In this document: positions 8,338-16,715 of the stretch, one piece after another
Layout: every line of letters starts with the position of its first letter
Numbering within the stretch: the stretch's first letter is position 1
NCBI RefSeq assembly: GCF_008905045.1
Contig: NZ_VWMY01000050.1
Span: 1 to 64,000, forward strand
Origin: Streptomyces albicerus
Lineage (GTDB): Bacteria; Actinomycetota; Actinomycetes; Streptomycetales; Streptomycetaceae
DNA length: 64,000 nucleotides
Direction: 5' to 3'
Notes under the pieces: generated by a model
What the model saw: the letters and a program-made list of their open reading frames with translations, nothing else
Told to the model about the DNA's origin: nothing
The model's database searches: none
Position numbers and translations under genes: made by a program

Positions 8338-8859
8338 ATGGACGAGACGGAGTTCTGGGAGCTGGTGGACGCGACCCGCGAGGCCGCCGAGGGCGACCCC
8401 GAGGAGCAGGCCGACCTGCTGGTCGAGCGGCTCCTGCGCCTCGACGACCCCGAGATGATCCTCGACTTCGCCCGTCACTTCGAGGCCCGCTACAACCGCG
8501 CGTACACCTGGGACCTGTGGGGCGCCGCCTGGATCCTGCTCGACGGGGCCAGCGACGACGCCTTCGACTTCTTCCGCTGCTGGCTGATCGGCCAGGGCCG
8601 GGAGGTGTACGAGGGTGCCGTGCACGATCCCGACAAGCTGGCCGATCTCCTCGCGGACTTCGACGACGAGGTCGACGGGGACGGCGAGGAGCTGGGCTAC
8701 GCGGCGGACGAGGCGTACGAGCAGCTCACCGCCACGGTCGCTCCGGACCTGGGCATTCCGGCCGCGCCGCCCGAGCCGCTGGGCGCCCCGCTCGACCTGG
8801 AGAACCAGGCCCTGCTGGCGGAGCGTTTCCCGCGGCTGTGGGATCGGTTCGCCGACTGA
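8338..8859 (+). CDS. DUF4240 domain protein
   Basis: 173 acidic residues. The pattern MDETEFWELVDATREA, then FARHFEARYNRAYTWDLWGAAW and SDDAFDFFRCWLIGQGREVY matches the DUF4240 family of cytoplasmic proteins of unknown function, common in Streptomyces. GTG at 8335 is an equally possible start one codon upstream. The upstream sequence has no clear Shine-Dalgarno, so a leaderless transcript is possible. It is divergent from the SDR gene. Confidence 0.88.
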   Translation: MDETEFWELVDATREAAEGDPEEQADLLVERLLRLDDPEMILDFARHFEARYNRAYTWDLWGAAWILLDGASDDAFDFFRCWLIGQGREVYEGAVHDPDKLADLLADFDDEVDGDGEELGYAADEAYEQLTATVAPDLGIPAAPPEPLGAPLDLENQALLAERFPRLWDRFAD

Positions 8860-8866
8860 CGCGGTC

Positions 8867-9190
8867 TCACCAGACGGGCCTGCGCGGGACCACGAAACCC
8901 GTCCCGGGCGCGTCCTTGGCCATGGGCGAGCCGTCCCTCGGCGCACTGTGCGGGGGCGCCGCGTTGGCCCGGTCGAGCGCGGACGCGGTGGCGGCGGACG
9001 GGCCCACCACGACGGCGGCCACCACACAGGCCACGGTCCACGGGCTGCGCACGGCCCGCGCCCACAGGGGCGTACGCCGGGGCTGCCGCTTCTTCCGACC
9101 GCTCTCGTTCTTCTGACCGCTCCCGTTCTTCCGACCGCTCCCGTGACTGCTCGTGTCCCTGCGGCTGTTCACGTTCTCGTGACTGTTCAC
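8867..9190 (-). CDS. Small basic single-pass membrane protein, hypothetical
   Basis: 107 residues from GTG 9190, chosen because GGAGGTGGGG precedes it by a few bases (GTG 9199 overlaps that site). N-terminal 45 residues are hydrophilic and Ser/Arg/Lys/Asn-rich (VNSHENVNSRRD), followed by a hydrophobic stretch WTVACVVAAVVVGPSAA (about 55-72) and a short tail. This is the look of a type II membrane protein or a protein with a long-n-region signal. No family recognised. Convergent with the DUF4240 gene (8 bp gap). Confidence 0.55.
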   Translation of the reverse strand: MNSHENVNSRRDTSSHGSGRKNGSGQKNESGRKKRQPRRTPLWARAVRSPWTVACVVAAVVVGPSAATASALDRANAAPPHSAPRDGSPMAKDAPGTGFVVPRRPVW

Positions 9191-9290
9191 GATCCCCACC
9201 TCCAGTCAGTGCGTGCTTCGACGCTAGGAGGCACGGCTCTGGGAGATCGGTGAGTCTGCTGTGGCGTAGCTGTGAGCCGCCGCGTGGGCA

Positions 9291-10196
9291 CTACCGCCTG
9301 CCCTGGAGGTGGGCCGCGTGCTGTCTGATCTCGGGCAGGCGGGCCATCAGGGCCGCGCCCGGGCACGCGGTCCAGTAGCCGTCGGTGTGGCCCGAGACGG
9401 CCGTGAAGGTTCCGCGGGTGCCTGCCCGGTACTTGCTCAGGCTGTTGGTGGAGACGAGTCGTACGGGGGCGCGCGGGTCGATGTCCGCGAGACCGAGTTT
9501 CCAGGCGGCGACGGCCGCTATGGCGTCGGTCATGGCCTTCGGGACGGGCACGCCCGCGGTGAAGGTGCCTATCGCCGCGATGCCCGTCGTCCCCACGTTG
9601 AAGCCCTGCGTGTGCGCGCCGACGACGGGGCGGTCGGTGCCGCCCGCCCGGCCCTCGTAGATCGTGCCGCAGCGGTCGACGAGGAAGTTGTAGCCGATGT
9701 CGTCCCAGTTCCGGCCCCCGGCCTGCCCCACGTACAGGTACCGGATGATCCGGGGCACGTCGGCGCAGTCGTACCCGTTCGGCGAGTCGGTGTGGTGCAC
9801 GAACACGGCGGACACGCGGTCGGCGTACCGGGTGGGCGGCCGCGTGTAGGCGGCGTCGCCCAGCCAGCGCTCCCTCGGCACGATGGCGGGCCGCGCGGCC
9901 TGATGCTCCGTGCCGGCCCGCGCCGCGACCGGACGCCGGGCACCGCCGGGCGTCCGGTCGACGACCACGGCACACAGGACCAGCGCGACGACGGCCGCGA
10001 GCCCGGGGACACAGGCGAGGGCGATGCGCACAGGCCGGGGTATGCGCGCCGCGAGCGGCGGACGCGCGCCGCCCGGCGGGCGTGCTGCGCCCGTACGGCC
10101 CGACCGGACCCGCCGGACCCGCCGCCCCCACCCCGCGCACACCGCTCGCAGCGCGCCCCGGGCGCGTCGCGCGGGCGGGGTTCGGTGGGCGCACAT
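9291..10196 (-). CDS. N-acetylmuramoyl-L-alanine amidase, PGRP type, membrane anchored
   Basis: 301 residues from ATG 10196 (GGAGA upstream). An Arg-rich cytoplasmic start is followed by one hydrophobic segment (IALACVPGLAAVVALVLCAVV, about 55-75) and an extracellular amidase_2/PGRP domain (about 100-290): VPRERWLGD, AVFVHHTDSPNGYDC with a zinc His, RIIRYLYVGQAGGRNWDDIGYNFLVD, GTIYEGRAGG, ASIGTF-like AAIGTFTAG, and SGHTDGYWTACPG holding the second zinc His and Cys. Predicted to cleave the amide between MurNAc and L-Ala in peptidoglycan outside the membrane. The complete zinc ligand set (H, H, C) suggests it is active. Confidence 0.92.
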   Translation of the reverse strand: MCAHRTPPARRARGALRAVCAGWGRRVRRVRSGRTGAARPPGGARPPLAARIPRPVRIALACVPGLAAVVALVLCAVVVDRTPGGARRPVAARAGTEHQAARPAIVPRERWLGDAAYTRPPTRYADRVSAVFVHHTDSPNGYDCADVPRIIRYLYVGQAGGRNWDDIGYNFLVDRCGTIYEGRAGGTDRPVVGAHTQGFNVGTTGIAAIGTFTAGVPVPKAMTDAIAAVAAWKLGLADIDPRAPVRLVSTNSLSKYRAGTRGTFTAVSGHTDGYWTACPGAALMARLPEIRQHAAHLQGRR

Positions 10197-10385
10197 GAGA
10201 TCCACTCTCCGGGACACCTGGGCCGTCCGCGATGTGTGGTCTGCCACCCGGTGGAACCAACCTCCCGGTCCGGGACGTTTCTACAGGTCCACGCGCGCGT
10301 GCCGGTTGGCCGGTTTCCACGCGCGCGTACCTGATCACTGGGCCCGCCCGGCACGTACTAGGAGGCCCAAGAGAAAGGGAGCTCC

Positions 10386-11570
10386 GTGGACCTGCTCGAC
10401 ATCCTGCTGTTGCTGGTGATCCTCGGCTATGCGGCGTCCGGCTACCGGCGCGGACTCGTCGCCGGCTGTGTTTCGCTGGCCGGCTTCGTGGGCGGTGCCG
10501 TGATCGGCGTATGGGTGCTGCCCTGGACGATGGACCTGGTGACGGCGGGGAGCACGACGGCGACGGTCACGGCGGTGCTCACGGTGCTGCTGCCCGCCGC
10601 GGTGGGCCACGAGCTGGCGGGCCGCCTGGCCCTGAAGCTGCGGCGCGAGCTGGACCAGGGCCCGCTGCGCGTGGCCGACGGAGTGGGCGGGGCCGCGGCC
10701 AACTCGGTCGCCGTGCTGCTCGTGGCGTGGGTCGCCGCGAGCGTCCTCGGCGCGTCCGCCTCGCCGGTCGTCACCTCGTCGATCCGTAACTCCGCGCTGC
10801 TCGGCGCGGTACAGGACGCGATGCCGGAGACCACTCCGGCCTGGTTCTCCCGGGCCACCTCGGCCCTGACGGAGGCGGGCTTCCCGCAGGTCTTCAACCC
10901 CTTCGAGAACGAGCCGGCGGCCAGCGTCGCCAAGCCCTCCGGGGACAGCGTCACCTCGGCCGCCACGCTGGCCGCGCAGCGCTCCACCGTGAAGGTCGAG
11001 GGCGCCGTCGGCACCCAGGGCCGCGAGGGCAGCGGTTTCGTGTACGCGGCCGAGCATGTGATGACCAACGCCCACGTGGTGGCGGGCATCGACGACCCGA
11101 CCGTACGCGTGGGCGGCACGGGCCGGGCGTACGAGGCGAAGGTCGTCCTCTTCGACCCGCAGAAGGACGTGGCCGTGCTCGACGTGCCGGGCCTCAAGGC
11201 CCCCGTGCTGCCGTTCGACGCGAGCGCCACCCGCGGCGACGCGGCCGTGGTCGCGGGCTACCCGCAGGACGGCGGCCTCGACCTCCAGGCGGCCACCGTC
11301 GCGAACAAGATCAACGCCAGGGGCCAGAACATCTACGGCTCCGACACGGTCACCCGCGAGATCTACTCGATCCGCTCCACGGTCCGCCCCGGCAACTCCG
11401 GCGGCCCTCTGCTGACCACCGGCGGCAAGGTGTACGGCGTCGTCTTCGCCCGCTCCACGAGCGACGACGAGACGGGTTACGTGCTGACCGCCGACGAGGT
11501 CGCGGGCGAGGCCCGGCGCGCGGCGCAGGCCACGTCTCCGGTGGACACGGGCGACCTCGTCACGTCCTGA
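10386..11570 (+). CDS. MarP-like membrane serine protease (CvpA + trypsin-like domain)
   Basis: 394 residues. GTG start with GGGAG upstream. The N-terminal about 150 residues form four hydrophobic helices of the CvpA family (LLDILLLLVILGYAASGYRRG). The C-terminal extracytoplasmic domain is a chymotrypsin-like protease with the triad His230 (TNAHVV), Asp261 (KDVAVLD) and Ser338 (PGNSGGPL). The same architecture is found in Mycobacterium MarP, which protects against acid and oxidative stress by processing cell-wall enzymes. A PGRP amidase gene lies divergently next to it, which makes a cell-wall role plausible, but that is inference. Confidence 0.93.
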   Translation: MDLLDILLLLVILGYAASGYRRGLVAGCVSLAGFVGGAVIGVWVLPWTMDLVTAGSTTATVTAVLTVLLPAAVGHELAGRLALKLRRELDQGPLRVADGVGGAAANSVAVLLVAWVAASVLGASASPVVTSSIRNSALLGAVQDAMPETTPAWFSRATSALTEAGFPQVFNPFENEPAASVAKPSGDSVTSAATLAAQRSTVKVEGAVGTQGREGSGFVYAAEHVMTNAHVVAGIDDPTVRVGGTGRAYEAKVVLFDPQKDVAVLDVPGLKAPVLPFDASATRGDAAVVAGYPQDGGLDLQAATVANKINARGQNIYGSDTVTREIYSIRSTVRPGNSGGPLLTTGGKVYGVVFARSTSDDETGYVLTADEVAGEARRAAQATSPVDTGDLVTS

Positions 11571-11607
11571 GGATCACGTCCCGGGGAAGACCGCGGACCG
11601 GCTCGGC

Positions 11608-12096
11608 TCAGAGGCTGAGCCCCATGAGTACGTCGTCCACGTACTCCCCGTCCAGATAGAACTCCCCCGGCTGGATGCCCTCGACCACGAAGCCCTCCGA
11701 CTCGTACAGCTTGCGGGCCGGGGTGTTGTGGCCGAGGACGCGCAGGGTGATCCGGAGCGCGCCCTGGCGGCGGGCCTCCGCGACGACCGCGCGGATCAGC
11801 GCCCGGCCCACGCCGTTGCCCCGTGCCTCGTCGGCGACGGCGAGGCCCTGGATCTGCCGTACGTGCGCGTTGGAGGCGAGCGGGGTGGGGAAACCGAGCC
11901 GTACATAGCCGACGAGGCGTCCGGCCAGCTCCGCGACCAAGTGGTCGTGGGGTCCGAAGCGCTCGTTGAAGAACGGCTCGTACGGCGGCTGCTCCTGTGG
12001 TCTGACCGCATGCAGATAGGACCAGGTCGCGCGGTCGAGACGGCCCAGAGCGTCTTCGTCGTCGGGCCGGGCGGTGCGTATGTGCAGCTCGGGCAT
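11608..12096 (-). CDS. GNAT family N-acetyltransferase
   Basis: 162 residues. Typical GNAT layout: LHIRTARPDDEDALGRLD at the start, VAELAGRLVGYVRLG (beta strands), the acetyl-CoA site IQGLAVADEARGNGVGRALIRA (pattern RxxGxG/A near residue 90), and LRVLGHNTPARKLYESEGF near the end. Substrate unknown. ATG 12096 starts exactly at the fold; a GTG at 12147 gives 17 more residues and neither start has a convincing ribosome-binding site. Convergent with the MarP-like gene. Confidence 0.9.
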   Translation of the reverse strand: MPELHIRTARPDDEDALGRLDRATWSYLHAVRPQEQPPYEPFFNERFGPHDHLVAELAGRLVGYVRLGFPTPLASNAHVRQIQGLAVADEARGNGVGRALIRAVVAEARRQGALRITLRVLGHNTPARKLYESEGFVVEGIQPGEFYLDGEYVDDVLMGLSL

Positions 12097-12174
12097 GGAG
12101 GTCACTGTACGGCGGGAGTGCGAGGCGTTGTCCGGGATTTCGGCCACCTCTGACGGGCCGCTCCGGAGGGCCTG

Positions 12175-12254
12175 AGAGCCTTCGTCACATCCCCGGCCGG
12201 ATCAGCGCACGCACCAGGCGGCGGGCGCCCGGCCGGGGATGTGACACAGGCTCT
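12175..12254 (+). promoter_or_regulatory. Long leader hairpin just before the epimerase ribosome-binding site
   Basis: Perfect 17-bp inverted repeat (12184-12200 with 12229-12245), extended by 6 more pairs (AGAGCC 12175-12180 with GGCTCT 12249-12254) across 3-nt internal loops. It ends immediately before the Shine-Dalgarno GAAGGAGG at 12255. It could be a terminator of an upstream transcript, an attenuator or an mRNA stabiliser. Confidence 0.6.
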
Positions 12255-12270
12255 GAAGGAGGATGGGGCC

Positions 12271-13170
12271 ATGGAATCTTCCCGAATCGCCGTGGCCGGC
12301 GCGTCCGGTCTCATCGGCGGGGCGCTGACGCGCTCGCTGATCGCTGACGGGCACGAGGTGGTGCGGCTGGTACGCCGTACGCCCCGGGCGAAGGACGAGG
12401 TCGAGTGGGACCCCGAGCGGCAGTACGTCGACGCGGCGGGGCTCGTCGGCTGCGACGCCGTGGCGAACTTCGCGGGGGCGGGGATCGGCGACCACCGCTG
12501 GACGGACGCGTACAAGCGGAGGATCCGTGACAGCCGGGTGCTCGGCACGGCCGCGCTCGCGGAGGCCGTCGCCTCGCTCGACCGGCCGCCACGAGTCTTC
12601 CTGAACGGCAGCGCGATGGGTATCTACGGAGACACCAGCGAGCGGGCCGTGGACGAGAGCACGCCTCCCGCGGGCGGGTTCCTGCCCTCGATGTGCGTGG
12701 AGTGGGAGGAGGCGGCGGCGCCCGCGGAGGAGGCCGGCATCCGGACCGTCTTCGCGCGCACCGGGCTCGTGGTGGCCGCGAAGGGCGGCGCCTGGGGGCG
12801 ACTCTTCCCGCTGTTCAAGGCGGGGCTCGGCGGGCGTCTCGGCGACGGGCGCCAGTACTGGAGCTACATCGCGCTGCACGACGAGGTGGCCGCGCTGCGG
12901 CATCTGCTCGACACGGAGACTCTGTCGGGCCCCTTCAACCTGACGGCCCCGGAGCCGCTCACCAACCGGGAGATCACGGCCGCGATGGGGCGCGTGCTGC
13001 ACCGGCCCACCCTCTTCGCGGTGCCCGCGCCCGTGCTGAGGCTCGTGCTCGGCGAGATGGCCGCGGATGTGCTGGGGAGCCAACGGGTGCTTCCCACGCG
13101 GCTGTTGGAGTCGGGCTTCACGTTCGCGTTCCCGGGCATCGAGGAGGCGATCCGGTCGGCGCGGGCGTAG
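12271..13170 (+). CDS. TIGR01777 family NAD(P)-dependent epimerase
   Basis: 299 residues, ATG with a strong GAAGGAGG site. Extended SDR of the YfcH/SulA-like family: Rossmann motif VAGASGLIGGAL at residue 7, WDPERQYVD, AVANFAGAGIGDHRWTDAYK, NGSAMGIYGD with the Tyr of the active site, RTGLVVAAKGGAWGRLFPLFKAGLGGRLGDGRQYWSYI, and the C-terminal DUF1731 part (FAVPAPVLRLVLGEMAADVLGSQRVLP). The physiological substrate is unknown. A long hairpin precedes the ribosome-binding site. Confidence 0.93.
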   Translation: MESSRIAVAGASGLIGGALTRSLIADGHEVVRLVRRTPRAKDEVEWDPERQYVDAAGLVGCDAVANFAGAGIGDHRWTDAYKRRIRDSRVLGTAALAEAVASLDRPPRVFLNGSAMGIYGDTSERAVDESTPPAGGFLPSMCVEWEEAAAPAEEAGIRTVFARTGLVVAAKGGAWGRLFPLFKAGLGGRLGDGRQYWSYIALHDEVAALRHLLDTETLSGPFNLTAPEPLTNREITAAMGRVLHRPTLFAVPAPVLRLVLGEMAADVLGSQRVLPTRLLESGFTFAFPGIEEAIRSARA

Positions 13171-13373
13171 AGGCTCCGGACAGGGGCAGTTGGCTCGGGC
13201 ATAGTCGCGAGTCGGCGGTCGCGGCCACATGCGACCGGCGTGCGCCCGTGCCCTGTTCATGCGCGACTTCCCCCGGCCGTCCGCGGCTCTACCCTCATCC
13301 CGAACTCGGGTATTCCGGAAGCCTGTTGGGGGCATGACGTCCCCAGCAACCGCGCGACCTCGGGGAGGGGCAC

Positions 13374-14744
13374 GTGCTTGAGCCCGCTTGTCAGGCGGAC
13401 GTCGTCATCGTGGGGGCCGGGGTCGCGGGACTCTCGGCCGCCCATCGGCTGAACAGCGCAGGTGTAACGACCGTGGTCCTGGAGGCCGCCCCTTACGTGG
13501 GTGGCCGTATGACGACCGAGAAGGTCGACGGCTTCCGTCTCGACCGCATCGGCCGGCTCCTCTCCACGTCGTATCCGGAGCTGCGGCTGACACCGGGCCT
13601 CGACGCCCTCGTCCTGCGCCCGTTCGCGCCGGGCGTTCTGGTCCACGCCGACGGCCGCGTCCACCGTGCGGGCGAGCCAGCGAGCGCCGGGGGCGCACGG
13701 GGCGCACTGGATGCGGCACGCGCCTTGGTGAGCCCTCCTCGCCGGTCCCGGCAGATACCGGCGGCCACCGCCCCGCCCCTCTCGCGGGCGTTCCCGCCCC
13801 TCGGCGGTGCCCTCGACCAGGCCCGGCTCGCCGCGGCCCTGGGGCGTATCTCGACGGTCCCCGTGGAGCGGCTGCTGGCCCGTCCGGAGCGGCCCGCCGG
13901 GCGGGCGCTCGCGGCGCGCGGCATGCCCGCCCGTACGGTGGAGGGCTTTCTGCGCCCGCTCCTCGCCGCGCTGCTCTGCGACCCGGATCTGACGACGTCC
14001 AGCCGGTGCGCGGACCTCGCGCTGCGCGCCTTCGCCTCCGGCCGCCTGTGCGTCCCGGAGGGCGGCGCCGACACACTGCCGGAGCTGCTCGCGGGAGCCC
14101 TGCCGCCCGGGACGGTCCGTACCGGAGTGCGCGTCACGTCCGTGTCGACGACCTCCGTGACGACGGCGGACCACGGTGAACTCCGTTGCCGGGCCGTCCT
14201 GGTGGCGACCGGCGCCAGCGCCGCCGCCGAGCTGCTGCCCGGTCTGCGGGTACCGCCGTTCCACCCCGTGACGGTGGTGCACCACACGGCCGACGAGGCG
14301 CCTCTGACGGAGGCGGCGCTGGTCCTGGACGCGGACCGCCGCGGCCCGGTGGCCCACACCGCCGTCATGAGCCAGGTCGACCCGTCCCGCGCGCCCGCGG
14401 GCCGCGCCCTGATCTCGTCCACGCTCCTCGGCGCACCGCCCGCGGACCCGGACCGGGCCGTACGCGCCCACCTGGCCGCCCTCTACGGCACCGCCACCCA
14501 CCGCTGGGAGCTGCTCGCGGTCCACCACACCCCGGACGCCGTCCCCGCGATGCCGCCCCCGCACGACCTCCGCCGCCCGGTCCGCCTCCTGGCCGGCCTG
14601 TACGTCTGCGGCGACCACCGCGACACCAGCACGGTCCAGGGCGCCCTGCACTCGGGCCACCGGGCGGCGACGGCCCTCCTGACGGATCTGGGCATCAACT
14701 CACCGTCCGCACCGGCCCGGTTAACGGCCTCGACCGCCGCCTGA
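13374..14744 (+). CDS. FAD-dependent amine oxidase/phytoene-desaturase-like protein
   Basis: 456 residues from GTG 13374 (GGGGAGGGG 3 nt upstream). Dinucleotide-binding motif VVIVGAGVAGLSAAHRL with the Glu of VVLEAAPYVGGRM shows FAD binding at the N-terminus; the C-terminal flavin motif appears as GLYVCGDHRDTSTVQGALHSG. The middle is loosely like protoporphyrinogen oxidase and phytoene desaturase, with unusually Arg/Pro-rich stretches. Substrate unknown; it is not next to a carotenoid or heme cluster here. A 10-bp-stem hairpin and two repeat copies follow it. Confidence 0.85.
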   Translation: MLEPACQADVVIVGAGVAGLSAAHRLNSAGVTTVVLEAAPYVGGRMTTEKVDGFRLDRIGRLLSTSYPELRLTPGLDALVLRPFAPGVLVHADGRVHRAGEPASAGGARGALDAARALVSPPRRSRQIPAATAPPLSRAFPPLGGALDQARLAAALGRISTVPVERLLARPERPAGRALAARGMPARTVEGFLRPLLAALLCDPDLTTSSRCADLALRAFASGRLCVPEGGADTLPELLAGALPPGTVRTGVRVTSVSTTSVTTADHGELRCRAVLVATGASAAAELLPGLRVPPFHPVTVVHHTADEAPLTEAALVLDADRRGPVAHTAVMSQVDPSRAPAGRALISSTLLGAPPADPDRAVRAHLAALYGTATHRWELLAVHHTPDAVPAMPPPHDLRRPVRLLAGLYVCGDHRDTSTVQGALHSGHRAATALLTDLGINSPSAPARLTASTAA

Positions 14745-14772
14745 GCGCTTCGCTGGATGTCCGGTGGGTCGT

Positions 14773-14848
14773 CTGCGGGTGCGTCGTGGCTGGTCGCGCC
14801 CGCGCGGCGGAGCCGCAAATGTCGCAGCCCCGCGCCCCTTCAGGGCGC
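14773..14848 (-). repeat. Dispersed intergenic repeat, copy 4, variant with insert
   Basis: Minus-strand copy. The match CTGCGGGTGCGTCGTGGCTG...GTCGCGC is interrupted by about 25 bases (GCGGCGGAGCCGCAAATG) before CAGCCCCGCGCCCCTT resumes. The insert itself is a small palindrome, so this is a two-hairpin variant. Confidence 0.75.
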
Positions 14849-14897
14849 TGCCAGACCGCACCGGACTGCACCGAGACCGCTTAGGCGCGCGAGAGCA

Positions 14898-14935
14898 GGG
14901 GTGGAGGTCCCGTCGCGGGGCGGGGCCTCCACCCC
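14898..14935 (+). terminator. Hairpin after the FAD oxidoreductase gene
   Basis: 10-bp perfect stem GGGGTGGAGG with CCTCCACCCC, abutting repeat copy 5. Likely terminator in the convergent gap 14745-15015, which otherwise holds only repeats. Confidence 0.65.
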
Positions 14936-14987
14936 GCGCCCCTTAGGGGCGCGGGGAACTGCGCGACCAGCCACAGCCGCCCCGCAG
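14936..14987 (+). repeat. Dispersed intergenic repeat, copy 5
   Basis: GCGCCCCTTAGGGGCGC head, the full core with CGACCAGCCAC, and a CCCCGCAG tail, between the convergent FAD oxidoreductase and regulator genes. Confidence 0.9.
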
Positions 14988-15015
14988 CGGAATACAGCCG
15001 TTCCCACAGTGGCCC

Positions 15016-16455
15016 TCAGCCAAGTGCCGCGACCTTGTCGCGATACCCCCGCACCGGCGCCGCGTCCCGATACGGCTCCAGCCGCCGCTCGAAGTCGCGT
15101 ACATACTCCAGCGCCCGCACGGACCGCATCTCCGCGGCCTGCGTCGCCGCCTCCGCGCCCAACTGGCAGGCCTGGTCGAGCTCGCCGAGACCGAGCCGGG
15201 CGGAGGCCAGGACGACCCGGCAGAAGAGCCGGCTGCGGGCGTAGCCGGGCGCGCGGAGCTGGAGGGAGCGCTCCGCGTGCTGGGCGGCCGCGCGGTACTG
15301 CTGGAGATCGCGGTGGCAGTGCCCGAACTCGTCCGCGAGCTGCGCCTCGTCGAAGAACCGCGCCCAGTACGGGACTTCGTCGCCGGGCCGCGCGGTCTCC
15401 AGCGCCCGCTCGGCCCGCACCAGCGAGGCCGTGGCCGCCCGGACCTCGCCCAGCACGGCATGGCCGCGCGCCTCGACCGCGTACAGCAGCGCCTGGACGA
15501 CGGGCGGCGCCGACGAGCCCACGCCCTGCTGGGCGACCCGGGCCAACTGCACCGCCTCCCGGCCGTGCCCCAGATAGACGGCTTGTCGACTCATCGTCAC
15601 GAGCACGTACGAGCCGTACGCCCGGTCCCCCGCCGCCTGCGAGAGGCGCAGCGCCTGTACGAAGTACCGCTGTGCCAGTCCGTGCGCGGCGATGTCGTAC
15701 GAGGTCCAGCCCGCCAGCCGGGTCAGATCGGAGGCCGCGGCGAACAGCCGGCGCCCGGTCTGCTCGCCGTACGTGCCGCGCAGCATCGGCTCCAGCTCGT
15801 GCTCCAGGTAGCGCACGAGGGCCTGCCTGGCGTGCCCGCCGCCGTACGCGTTGTCGAGCGCGCGGAAGAGCTCGCCGACCGAGCGCAGGGCCGCGATGTC
15901 GCCCGCGGTCACCCGCTGGCCCGGCCCGCGCTCGGTCTGCGTGCGCTGCCGGGGCACGGCCGGGCGGCCCTGCGCGGGGATCCGTGCGGCCCCGGGGTCA
16001 CCGCGGCCCACCCGGTCGTCGGCCCGGCCGATCAGCCAGTCACGGCTGGGCACGACGAGCCCCGCCGGAGTGAACGCGATCTTGCGCAGCTCCGCGTGGC
16101 TTCCGGAGTCCTTGCGCCACAGCCCGCCGACGATGTCGACGGCCTCCTCGGGCGTGGCGGCGAACTCGAGCCCGGCGTACACCGGGGCGCACGCGTCGAG
16201 GCCGAGGTCCTGTGCGGTGAGCCGGCGGCCGAGGCGGCGGGTGAAGACCTCGGCGATCAGGGCCGGTGTGGTGCCCCGTGGCTGCTGACCGCGCAGCCAG
16301 CGGGTCACCGATGTCTTGTCGTATCTGAGATCGAGCCCGTGTTCGAGGCCGAGCTGGTCCACTCGACGGGCGAGCCCCGCGTTGGAGAACCCCGCTTCTG
16401 CGATAAGTGCGGCGAGCTGACGGTTGGGGGTGCGCTGCGCGGGTCGTTCCGTCAT
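15016..16455 (-). CDS. NsdA-like regulator with N-terminal HTH and C-terminal TPR-like helices
   Basis: 479 residues from ATG 16455 (AGGAG 12 nt upstream). The N-terminus is an HTH of the type seen in Streptomyces NsdA and relatives: NRQLAALIAEAGFSNAGLARRVDQLG, then DKTSVTRWLRGQQPRGTTPALIAEVFTRRLGR (about 10-85). The C-terminal two thirds are repeated helical pairs (AHGLAQRYFVQALRLSQAAGDRAYGSYVLV; QLARVAQQG; AAQHAERSLQLRAPGYARSRLF) as in TPR-like signal-binding domains. NsdA represses differentiation and antibiotic production in S. coelicolor; whether this paralogue does is unknown. It is divergent from lipB. Confidence 0.85.
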   Translation of the reverse strand: MTERPAQRTPNRQLAALIAEAGFSNAGLARRVDQLGLEHGLDLRYDKTSVTRWLRGQQPRGTTPALIAEVFTRRLGRRLTAQDLGLDACAPVYAGLEFAATPEEAVDIVGGLWRKDSGSHAELRKIAFTPAGLVVPSRDWLIGRADDRVGRGDPGAARIPAQGRPAVPRQRTQTERGPGQRVTAGDIAALRSVGELFRALDNAYGGGHARQALVRYLEHELEPMLRGTYGEQTGRRLFAAASDLTRLAGWTSYDIAAHGLAQRYFVQALRLSQAAGDRAYGSYVLVTMSRQAVYLGHGREAVQLARVAQQGVGSSAPPVVQALLYAVEARGHAVLGEVRAATASLVRAERALETARPGDEVPYWARFFDEAQLADEFGHCHRDLQQYRAAAQHAERSLQLRAPGYARSRLFCRVVLASARLGLGELDQACQLGAEAATQAAEMRSVRALEYVRDFERRLEPYRDAAPVRGYRDKVAALG

Positions 16456-16715
16456 CTGCGGTGCGAACTCCTGCCTTCCGGGCTGGGGGCCTGCACGGAC
16501 AGGCCCGGGCGAGGTCGGCCGCCGTGCCTTGAGCAGCCCTTGAAAGCCTCGTGAACGGCGCGAATGTAGCGGTCTGTAAGCGCGCGATCGCACACTTCGA
16601 CCCGCATTCATCCGATCGTGTGAGGATTGGCCCCAGGGCTGACGGGCATCGGCCGGACGTACAGTGGCGTGGGGCGCGTACGCGCCTTACGAGTCGTGCC
16701 AGGGAGGCGCTTGCC

